Shown: one piece after another, positions 26,038 to 36,100 of the stretch | Position numbering within the stretch: position 1 is the first letter of the stretch | Layout of the letters: each line of letters begins with the position of its first letter | Assembly: GCA_000320545.1 (NCBI GenBank) | Contig: ADNK01000559.1 | Coordinates: forward strand, 42,501-106,500 | DNA: 64,000 bases | Direction of reading: 5' to 3' | Origin: Bigelowiella natans CCMP2755 | Lineage: Eukaryota; Cercozoa; Chlorarachniophyceae | Program-made: the position numbers and the translations under genes | The notes under the pieces: model-generated | Told to the model about the DNA's origin: nothing | The model's database searches: none | Seen by the model: only the letters and a program-made list of their open reading frames with translations

Positions 26038-27601
26038 GTCGTCGTCCATGGCAGGTTCTTGGGCGCTGCTTGTCGAAGTACGGCGGCGAGGAAGTCAGGA
26101 GAGACTGGGGGGTAAGCAGCGTATACCTCATTTGATGTCAGGAAACCGCAAAGAGAGATTTCACAGCATTGATGACAGTGAGAGGGTAAGAAGAAAGAGA
26201 GATAATATTTGACTGTTGTGCTCTTGTCTGTTATGCTCATCATCTGCAGAAACGCAAACGGTACAATCCAAGGCCGCCAGGACTCCTTAAGGCATTAGTC
26301 ATAGTCGTAGTAGAAAGCAGCACTAGAAGTAGTGATGGCTAGTGTTCATATTGGAATTGAGAGATAACAACACATGATGAGCTGGCTTATAGTAACACAC
26401 ATTCGCTATCACCGACATCCTCATGATCACTAATTACCTCTTTCAAATGGGCCGATGATGATGACGATGATGATGGTGATGATGATGATGATGGTGATGG
26501 TTTTCTCCAACCGATCCTTTGTCAACTAAAGCGTTTACGACACTCCCCATTGACTACTCCTTTAGGCAAAATATGTTGGACCGACAGGATGGCACATGCA
26601 CTCCTTCCTGTCAGCATCTCAGGTAAACAGTCATTACGAGAGAATCATAAGATATGGAATCGCACATAAATTGAGCGAAAACACGCTCGGTGATATTCTC
26701 CCACATTGACCAATTGATGGCTTTAGAGAGATAAGGCATAAGGGTAATTTGAGTCGGCAATGAGGGAAAATTGAGTGGGGGTGTGATAAAATGCTGATGC
26801 TGCCTATTTTATGGTGTTTTTATAAAACATATCGTCAGATTGCATGGAAGTGGTTCTCAAGGTACGCCGCATTAAGTAGTAGTTACAGTGATAGTAGTGG
26901 TAGTAGTGCTGCTACTAGTAGTTTTGGTAGTATATTGCATTGGGGAGGGAGGGGGGACGGAGGGAGGGAGGGGGAAAAGCGAAGGCTAATTCTGTGATGG
27001 CTTGGCTATTAGCATTCGTGAGCTATATCACCCCTGCAATTGTGTTAAATATTTATGAATTCTGATCATTAAGAGCGGTTGTATCCTCCTCTTCTTCCGT
27101 TTGTCTTGTTGCTTCTCCCCCTCTCCTGCATACCAGGTCCGGTGCAGCTAAAGCCTCTTGGAGCGTCAATGACCTAGTAATTGATAGCGACGGCAACAAC
27201 TACCCTGCAGACGAGATGCAATGCCTCCTATATTCTTATTTCACCTTAGATACACATCGTTATTTATCACTTGCTCCATAGGCACAAATCGAAAGCCAGA
27301 GAAGGGACTGTAATGACGACAAAAACTTCTTCACGGTATGCTACACAAAACGCACAAAAACGGGGGTGTGCGATGTCTTAAATAAAAATTTCAGTTATTG
27401 GAACAGGGAAAATATCATTGCATACGCACACTGATACGTTATCTCCTGTCGTTGTCAGATTGACGCACGCGCATGCGAGCCAATACCACATATAATTCGA
27501 GAGAACCCCCAGGTATTTTGCAAGTGGTTTGGTTTGTGGGCAACGGTTCACTGCACGAGTGAGGAGAATACAACTCGAATTGCACCTGGCATGTTGTGTA
27601 G

Positions 27602-27637
<36 letters not shown>

Positions 27638-27909
27638 GTGGGCGTGTGTGTTAAATTTTGTTAAATGTTATTAATTCTCTCAAGAAATGGGCGCATTTCT
27701 TACGCTATGTCAACGATGGGGAGCTAAGGTTGTTCACACTATCATTCAATCGTGCTTCCCTTGCAAGAGGCAGGCATGGGCATCCGAAAAACACTCTGCG
27801 AAATCAAGCGCAGCATATGTGTATATGTATGTGCGTCGTAGTTGCTGCGTTTGGTGTTGTCCTGTATCTGAAATTGTGTATCCGAGAAGATCAAGAAGAA
27901 GAAGAATGA
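21468..27909 (+). CDS. GT17-type beta-1,4-GlcNAc-transferase-like protein, type II membrane form
   Basis: Exon 21468-21634 codes for a Pro-rich start and a long hydrophobic helix (FGMGAVITLGVLILVTLLVV); exon 21892 to about 22101 codes for an acidic stem. Core exons are mostly phase 0: 23818-23880, 24190-24234, 24440-24481, 24610-24696, 24992-25042, 25254 onward, 25757-25825, 26055-26111, 26566-26622, 26839-26861, 27137-27176, 27282-27335, 27459-27512, 27685-27909. The key match to family GT17 (MGAT3-like) is DVFVITDLDELLAREFLRAL, holding the D-x-D-E metal and sugar-nucleotide motif, then CDVWPEP, GPTGWHMHSF (GWHCS-like) and IPHIIRENPQKWAHFL near the end. The family adds GlcNAc to N-glycans in the Golgi; the exact reaction here is unknown. 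Exons in 22.1-23.8 and 25.3-25.75 kb are unresolved. The last exon ends in a second hydrophobic stretch and EDQEEEE. Confidence 0.78.
22876..22965. repeat. (CT)n-(CA)n compound microsatellite
   Basis: About 20 CT units, then tttactg, then about 18 CA units. It lies in the long unresolved region between the stem exon and the first catalytic exon of the GT17 gene (22.1-23.8 kb), which also holds poly-C and poly-T runs. Confidence 0.92.
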
Positions 27910-29176
27910 TACAAGACCCTTTGTATTCTAAAAATCACGCTTAGGGACGAATTCAATGTGGAACGCAATTATAGGCAGGTAGCAGCTATGAGGTGACCGT
28001 AGTTATATAGATCCCCTCCCCATTGATGAGCTTGTGCAAGTCTCAGCGCAAAATTTTGTGGATATCCAGAAATTGATGCCTTATCGGGATCCCGGAGACA
28101 CAGCGCCGTTGCCGTGGGAGAAGCAATGATTTCTAGATTAGATACACACACGATCGCTTCATAGCAACAAACAAGCAACAAGAATATATTATTAGTTGCA
28201 GTCGTCCCTGCTATATCAAAACCTCTGAATTTCACTATAGTATATCGAAACTCATGATATGCATGGTATCCTTTTAACATGTGACGAGTTCATTCTTATG
28301 TCTTTTCAATAACAAATTTGTATGATTTTTGCGCGCGTTAGTTTGGGTGTTCCCCGCCAATCCTGCTAATGTCAACAAAGAAATGCATGTTTCCATGTTT
28401 GCATTTTTGCGCTTCAATGTGTGTGTGTACATTTGCAATGCTTTGGCTTAAGCTTATGCGTGTAGTGTGCTACAAATAGTGCGATGAATGCAAATTGCAA
28501 ATCGCATTCGCTCATGCTCCTTCTAGCTAGCTAGCTTGCTAGCATGCCTGCATGCATCATCAGATCAAACTTTTTAATGCGAAAGCTTGCAGAATTTGAT
28601 GCGACATGTGCTCGCTAGCTAGCTAGAGCTAGAGATTATGCAACTGGCCCATGCATGCTAGATACACACCGTATCCATCATTATATACAGAAAGACATTG
28701 TACATGATGTGTGTTGCTTGCATGCGAAAGATTTGAAAGATCATGATACGATATGTTTACTATACATGCAAGTCGCGCACATATCACACTTATTCGCAGC
28801 TGGCTGCACGCGTTGCACAATGCGCTTAGTGATGCGTGACACGTACTGTCTCGCACGATAGCGGGCAGTTATATAAGCCACCCAATTTGCAAGCTGAAAA
28901 AATTATGCATCATAATGATGCAAAGTAGATGGCTATCTCATCACATAAGGAGTGTGTTTTGGTACTCTGCGCACGCACACGTACGTGCAATGTTAGTGTA
29001 TAGGTTTTGGTTCCAATATACATCATTACATATGTTGTCATGTAAGATGAACTATACCTCTAGATCTATGACTGGCAGATACTTTACGGGTAGTAACAAG
29101 TACGCGGATCGATTACTGATTTAATGTTACCACAACAGCGTATATTGCCACTTTGGCGTGTCTACTATGATCAAGC
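27910..29176. other. Palindrome-rich island 3, between convergent 3' ends
   Basis: 1267 bp between the GT17 stop and the TatA stop. From about 28490 to 28900 it has dense CTAG and GCATGC (tctagctagctagcttgcta near 28524; gctcgctagctagctagagc near 28610). An ORF at 27969-28280 on the minus strand has no recognisable features. Nothing else was found. Confidence 0.8.
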
Positions 29177-30331
29177 CTACTCTGTCTTTTCTTCCGTTTT
29201 TTTGCTCTCAGAGACAGCATCCTTCGCAGCTGCATTTTCTTCTTCGGTTTTGAGCTCGTCCTTGAGCTCCTCATTGAATTCCTTCACAGCAGATCCCAAA
29301 GACTTGGCAGTTACGCCGAGCTGCTTGCCTACCAGTCGTAACCGAAATCCAAATTTAGAGGAAGACGAATGTAAGAATATGAAAGGCAATATTACCGAAT
29401 TCTGGAAGCTTGCTAGGTCCAAAGATTAGCGCTGCAACACCTCCGATCACCACTAATTCAGGCAGTCCGAGGCCAAACAAGCTGTTAACGGAAACCTAAA
29501 GAAAATATGGATGATCATGAGGTGCTTTTTAGCATAAGAGTGTAGTGAAAGCGGATCTATACCTCTCGGTCTGGTGAACTTGCTAGGGTCTAACAAACGT
29601 AATAGAGTTGAGAGAGAAGTGTCAGGATAACCACGAGGAGGTTAAGAATCAATGCGTGAGGAAGAACAAGGAATAAATTCTTTAGATTGTGGTAGGTAGC
29701 ATGGTGTACACACTCTTTACACTTCCACCGGAATTCACTCTAATATAAAGTTTAGCACCACCTTTGGAGAGAAAGAACCCCTGGGCATGGAAGATGGCAT
29801 CATCATTGCGTTGACACTAGTGCATCTGTCACCCAACAAACTTCATCTTAATATATCAATCAAAATTAGGGGAATTATTATGACCCAAATTTTCCTACAC
29901 ATACCTTGAAATTCTCGGAGATGATGCATATGATTTAAGGGGAATCACAGGCATGCTTGCCCTGTTCATTCGCATCTGTGTTGGTGCGCTTCTGCGAAGA
30001 GCCTACAAAATAATGACCTTACTACCCCGCTGTTAGTTGAGCTCCAAAAAATATAAAGTACCATTTTCGTTGCTAACAAATTATCAGCATTTGTTCTTGT
30101 GTTAAGCATTGCTGCACAAAGAGAAAGTGCAGTCAATGCCAGAATTCCGAACCCTAGTAGAGAAACAAGAATTCACGTTTGGGCGAAGGCATATAAGCTA
30201 AGCGTAACCATTTGATCTATACAATCTAAGTTCTCCCCTTCCTTTCCTATAATATAACCTGCAAAGTATCCATAGCTGCGAGAGGTTTTATCGGTTTCGA
30301 CTGGGAGCAGAGGAGCATTTGTTCCGCTCAT
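29177..30331 (-). CDS. tatA: TatA-type twin-arginine translocase subunit, plastid-targeted
   Basis: Seven minus-strand exons: 30259-30331, 30062-30153, 29905-30002, 29762-29825, 29563-29589, 29396-29495, 29177-29328, giving 201 residues in phase. The mature end is diagnostic: FGLGLPELVVIGGVAALIFG, then PSKLPEFGKQLGVTAKSLG and KEFNEELKDELK, followed by an Ala/Glu/Lys-rich tail. This is the short helix, FGP hinge and amphipathic helix of TatA/Tha4. The N-terminus has a hydrophobic helix (GFGILALTALSLCAAML), then an Arg/Ser/Met-rich region lacking acidic residues (ALRRSAPTQMRMNRASM), which suits a two-part leader for a complex plastid. By family knowledge TatA forms the pore for folded proteins in the thylakoid membrane. 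Introns have no microsatellites. Confidence 0.93.
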
Positions 30332-31068
30332 CGTTGCTGTTGGCGTGTGGCACGGGGAGGGGGGTACTTGCGGTCTTATGTGTTCAGATTCAGATAGTTG
30401 TCGCACAATTGATACTGATTAAAATGATGTATATTTTTTAATTACGACATGCACTCTCTAAATCAATCAAACAGGTAAACGTGCTTTTTTTGGTTCACTC
30501 GAGTTAAAAATTAAGCTTAAAAACTACGATATTCCGCGATAAAATACGGTTGGTACTTATTAAAACGACATACTTTTAATGTTGTCGTATTCAGGAGAAG
30601 GAACCCATGGGCGAATTTCTACGACAACAAAAAGCGCATAAGTCCTAGGATGCCTCTTTTGAATATGTATTTATTCTATGATTTCGAAGAAAGTTTGTTT
30701 CTAAATATGGACGCAGTATCCAAATATCGCCTATTTTCTTATTGAGATAGATCTCGATTGACGATAACTTGTTTGAAAGTCTTTGGGGGATGAGTTGTTG
30801 CAGAAAAGTGCTAGAAACATCGTAGCTTATACAGACAAGACGTCATCGCCCCACGTCACTGGTCGTATCTAATAAATTCTATAATTGTAAAAACATTTGA
30901 ATATTGTAGGTTCATATAAATTTCTAGTTTACCACTCTTGAATCAGACGGAACACTATTTTTTCCTTCCCGTCGGTGCCTGCTGAGGGTTCTCAAGACTG
31001 GCGAAATGGTTTAGGCTTGTACCGCCGAATGCATCCTCTCTAGCCATAAGTGAAATAATTTTCTTCAG
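30332..31068. promoter_or_regulatory. Upstream gap of TatA
   Basis: AT-rich, repeat-free sequence upstream of the TatA ATG. It is probably a divergent promoter for the following plus-strand stretch. No motif was identified. Confidence 0.35.
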
Positions 31069-31840
31069 TTGTCGCCCTTATATGACGCTGCCATGCGTCT
31101 CAATACGGTCCACTATCGTCGGATCATTCGTGCTGTCGAGATCGTAAGTACAAAGAACGAGGTTGCCTCGTTAGTCCTGAAGGATCATTTTCCAAAATTA
31201 GATTTGTTCTGTGGTATCGTTCTCCTGTATTTATAGCCTCGAAAATCTGGCCATCAGTTCACAGGTGGTGTTTTAATTACCAAGTGACACAGCGGCATCC
31301 TAGCAATGTCAGAATGCGTTAGTCAATTTAATTTGCAGATTGAGAACAACGGGATTATTATGGCAGCTTGCTCCATGGTAGATTACTGTGGTTTTTCTTC
31401 TTTGTAAGTTTGTGATACCTTCTGTCTCGGTCTCTGTCTCAGTTTGCAATTGGCGTGTTGATCGGGGATTTCTGTGGGATTTCGAGGAGACTACAAGACA
31501 GCTGGATCCTTTTTGTAGTACTAATAGTTCAAAGGAGTTTGACTTTCTTCAAGAATTTCTTTCATTTCGGGTTACGCCCATCATTCTTTCCATCGGCTCA
31601 ACCTTAGGAATTCGCCCTGGATTTCACCTTCATAGTGCTTTCAATGGGAGGCTCTGTAACTACAATAGCAAAGTGTCTACAGCAAGAAGTGAGATAATCT
31701 AAAAAACTTAATGTAATTTAGATAATACTATTATTATTCACTACATTTCTATTCTGGTTCCAGCAAGAGGGGATTCCATTTTGCGACGTACATTCTCCTT
31801 ACATCTATCAACCCAGAACTGCCTGGTTAGGCGCGGTGCG
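31069..31840 (+). CDS. Possible tRNA dimethylallyltransferase-like gene fragment
   Basis: Exon 31069-31143 reads AAMRLNTVHYRRIIRAVEI, resembling the HPND-RRIIRALEV region of MiaA/IPT proteins that isopentenylate A37 of tRNAs. Exon 31237-31264 (PRKSGHQFT) fits the segment after it. A phase-compatible exon starting near 31443 begins VCNWRVDRGFLWDFEETTRQ, weakly like the RLDKRVDEML segment. A further stretch at 31765-31837 is open. I could not find the N-terminal P-loop upstream, nor a stop with family context, so this is either a decayed copy, a very diverged gene or a coincidence of short motifs. Confidence 0.3.
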
Positions 31841-32819
31841 TACAAATTTAGCAAATTTCATATGTAAAAACCTAAGAACTAACGCAGCCTCTCTGAGAGC
31901 CATCATAGTAGAGGAATCTATGAATGAGCTATGACAAGGCTGCAAGATTTTTAAGAAAGCATCTAGCACTCCCAACTCCTCTCATCATGCACCTTTTCGC
32001 CTTATATAAACAGATGTTGTTTGTAGATATTCGGGCTCGCAACGTGTTGTGCTTTGTGTGTGTCGTTAACTATCGATTACAACAAGTGGCTACAGGTTCA
32101 CACGATCTAACTTTGATTATTGCATCACATAAGGGCTCACTGGTCTCATTATCTTACAGACCCACGTGAAATACGATGATTATGAAGAAGGCTAGTTCTC
32201 AATATGTTTTATTTCAGTTTTGCAATGCACGGTAAAACTTTCGAATAAATCTATGTGTCAATTAACCTATGGAACTGATTCTATGTCAAGCAATAGCGAC
32301 GACAACATCATGCATGCGAATCATGTTTTACATCACAGTGTGAGCTTTAGCACACTGTTACAAGATAAATCAACGACTCGCAAGGTGTCCTAGGTTACAA
32401 ATGATGATTCTACAGGCCTGTACAAACACAATCTTAGGCCTTAGTTGTTGCAAATCAGAATGCAAATGATGCTCAAATTGAAAGTTTCGAACATCGAAGT
32501 CAAGTTCACAATTGACATGACACATTTCAGTCGACAAGGATTGATCTCTGTCTCATGCTGCCATGAGGACACGATGCTCATGGCACATCACTGTGGGCAT
32601 GCAATCGCGCAGCTGACTGACGTCCGAGCGCACGGTGCAGTGTTGTGCAGACTTCGCTTTTTGCATTTGCACTTGTTGCGAGCGCCGCTTGTAGCCTTTC
32701 TCTCAGCTGCGAATCTTCTAGCTTGACTTCACTCGTTTGCGAGCACCAGAGCACTCTGCATTCTAGCATTCCACGTCAGCTTCTGGTCTGCACATGCATC
32801 TAGACATGCGATGAAGATT
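31841..32819. other. Region with no firm gene left of the retrotransposon
   Basis: An 81-codon ORF at 31924-32169 (+) has no recognised features. From about 32300 the sequence is moderately rich in GCATGC/TGCA, like the palindrome islands but weaker. From 32727 a plus frame is open up to the insertion site. Confidence 0.4.
32816..32819. repeat. Target-site duplication, left copy (gatt)
   Basis: gatt directly precedes the 5' LTR and recurs at 38536-38539 after the 3' LTR. With the ambiguous last A of the LTR it could be read as 5 bp (agatt). Confidence 0.75.
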
Positions 32820-33145
32820 TGTAGCGCGTACCACTACGCGGGCACAAGTCACGTGCGACAACAAAGGGGTTGTCGCGGATATAGAATATAGATAACGTAG
32901 ATATTAATACAGCATAGGCACGTGGGTTCCGGCGGGACTCATGGCAGCACACCGGAAGTGTGCTGCCCCACGTGCGGCGGCATTCGCGAAAGCTTCGCGA
33001 ATGATTACGCAGTGCACGATTTAATAAAAATATAATCTTTAATAAAAATAAACACAACTCTTCAAAAGGAAGCAAACGTGCCTTTCCCCCCCCCTGCCTA
33101 CTTGTGCACGTAGCGCCTCGGCCTGTGAACACCTTACGCGCAACA
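32820..33145 (+). repeat. 5' LTR (326 bp)
   Basis: It starts tgtagcgcgt and ends gcgcaaca. It contains several perfect or near-perfect hairpins: cgcgta-ccac-tacgcg near the start, gcgacaac-aaaggg-gttgtcgc, and cattcgcgaa-agc-ttcgcgaatg. Two AATAAA-type signals (near 33019-33055) may serve polyadenylation. A C9 run lies near 33086. Confidence 0.95.
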
Positions 33146-33150
33146 ACCTT

Positions 33151-33167
33151 TGGCTTCCACACACGGG
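33151..33167 (+). other. Candidate primer-binding site
   Basis: tggcttccacacacggg begins with TGG five bases after the 5' LTR, as expected for pairing with a tRNA 3' CCA end. The tRNA was not identified. Confidence 0.5.
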
Positions 33168-33184
33168 AAACGATTTGACTAACA

Positions 33185-36100
33185 ATGTCACAGCAGCTAG
33201 AAGAACAGCAGGACTTTGGCTCGCAGGCCGTGCAAGGGCACGAGCAGAAACAGGAAAGGAAGGGCGATACGGACGCTAAGGAAGGAGGAGGAACACCTCC
33301 ACAGGCACCGCCGGGACCAGCACCCGGGATTAAGAAAGCAGATGCAGCAGCAGAGGCACTGGAGAACTTCTACGAGGCGGACGACGAGGACGTGGCCGCC
33401 GAAAGCAAGAAGGTCGTAATGGCATTACGAGCCTTGCGACCCAGGGCGAGCAACTACGCCAAACTGAAAGTATCGATAGAATACAAGTATCAGACACATG
33501 ATGTTTGGGCAGCTATCATGCAGGACATCATGGATTACGAAGCAGACTTACCTCCAGAGTGGGCAGCTTTGTTTAGGAACGACGGGGGTCTGGGCGCCTC
33601 GCGGGGGACGACCCAGAGCACCGTCAAGCAGCAGCAGCCGGTACAGCGGAACACCCAGTTCATGTCTGTTAAAACAGCACCGGTTATGATAACGAAATAC
33701 AACGGGAAAAGAGGTGAGGCAAGGAGGTGGTGGAAGAACGCTAGGAGTATACTCTGCGACTTTACCCCTAACCCCACCGAAAACGACAAGCTCAAATGGC
33801 TAGCTATAATAAAGCAAGCCATGGACCTTTACGAGACAGGCAGGACCCGGATCAGGCAGCTAGAGAAAATACACACTACAGTTAGTGGGCTACGAGACGT
33901 TGAGGCGATAATGAAGGCTTTTGTAAATGAACAGGATGCTAACTCCCTACCCCAGGCTATTAGAAAATACAGAGCAATGATGCAGCATGAGAGAGAACCT
34001 GTTAGAGACTTTGCCACGCGCTTCCAGGATATGATCGACGAACTACATGATTTTAATTACAACACAGGTGATGATCAGGCAAGGTTTGAAGAGTTCAAGT
34101 TAAAGATAAAGGAATCCACTTACGTTACGGAGAAAGGCTACACCACGATGGAGGCAGCAGTGCAGGCTATATCCCTACGCGAGCAGGAGCAGGACCGCAA
34201 GTTTACCAGCCCTAAGGTACCTGGCATAGGAAACATTAACGCTATTAAGCCGCAGCGAGACTGGTACAAGGACAGGGAAGGTAACCGACGTTGCGGATAC
34301 TGCTCACGTAAAGGGAAACACACCGCTAAAGACTGCAGAGACAGGAAAGAAGGACGACCCAGGATGACGATCAGGCAGCTCAACGAACACTACGAGAAGT
34401 TAAAGAGAAAGAAAGGCAGAGGACAAGGATATAACAACAGCAAATGGCAAGGCAGCAACAACGGGAAGAACAATAAATATAAGAACAAAAAGCAGAACAG
34501 TATCAATGCTATACAGCAGCAGATAAACGGAATATTAGATCACCTTAAGCAGGCGCCGACGAAGACAGCAGTACCAGCAACGCAGGACCAAGACAAGCCC
34601 ATGACCCTAGACGACATAAAGAACTTAGGAGTATGCAACATTAATGACGAAGACGCTAACAGGACTATCAAAGTTGCTATGACCAAGGTTAAAGTTAAAG
34701 ACAGCTACGGAGACTACAAGAAACTACCTGCCCTTTGGGATAGTGGCAGCATGCCGAAGTCCTTCATAAGCCTAAGCACAGTAAGAAGGTTAGGACTATT
34801 GGATCAAGTGACTAAGAAAGAACGTAAATATGCTCAAGCAGACGGAAGCTCTTCCATGAAGACCGTCGGTGAGCTAATGCTAAAGCTACAGATACCTGGC
34901 AGCGACGCGGAGACCCAAATCAAGACCCGAGTAGCCATGACTTTATCCATGGAACTACTCCTCGGACAGGATGCCCTAGAAAAATTAGGGGGGATCATAT
35001 CATTCTACAATCACAAGATATACTTTGCTAAGTTGCCAAAGAAGTCAGGCAGGACCATCAGCCAGAACATGATACGGCTTGACGAGTGGACCTCTGAGTC
35101 AAGCGTTAATGCGTTAGAGTTTATGGACCTAGCGGACAACAAGCTACCTACACCTACCGAGCTACGGAAGAAGAACCCCGGCAAGACCATCCGACAGATA
35201 ACGGAGCTACTGGACAAGACCCCCCCAGCTGATGATTGGGATATCGACAAAGGCAAAAAGTACATTAATAAAATATTAAACGAGAAGTACTCTGACATCA
35301 CCAAGCCGACGACGAAGCCCTCCAGCAAGCTTACCCCAGTAAAGATCGAGCTAAAGAAGGGATACGAAGAGTGCATCATCAATGACCCAGAACATAGGCG
35401 ACCGGAAGCGGACTGGGAAAAGATAGAGTGGCAGATCAATGAATGGGCAAAGGAAGGGAAGATAGAGCCAAGCAACTCACCATGGAACGTGAGACATGTG
35501 CTAGCTAAGAAACCTACTTACCCTTTCTTCCGCCTGGCGCACAACTTCATCCGCCACAACCGAGTAATAAAGAGGATCCAGACACCTACACCAAGGATAG
35601 ATGACGTTATTGAACACGTCATAGGATACAAATACTACTCTTCCCTAGATAAAAATGAATCATACATGCAGACACCCATCCACAAAACCTCCCGCCCCAT
35701 TACCGCGTTCTCCAGCAGGCACAGGAAGTGGCACTTCGTCGTATTCCCTTACGGCCTAAGCATATCAGGGGATGCGTTCAGTAGTCAGAACTACAGGGCA
35801 TACACACATGATGGGATGGCGTCTGTGTTGTGGGTGTTTGTGTTTGTGTATGTGGATGATGACATAATATGTACCAACACAGTCGTCGCTCAGATCTTCC
35901 TCCTGGAAAATATATTTATTAGGTTTGCACACTTCGGTTTTACTATTAGACTGCAGAAGTGTACATTCCTAGCTACAAGAATCAAGTGGTGTGGATATTA
36001 CCTGGAGCAAGGCCGCATCACCCCAAACCCCGAGAAAGTAGCAGCACTACAGCAAGCCCCTAAACCTAAGAATGCAAAGGAGTTAAAGTCATTCTTGCAG

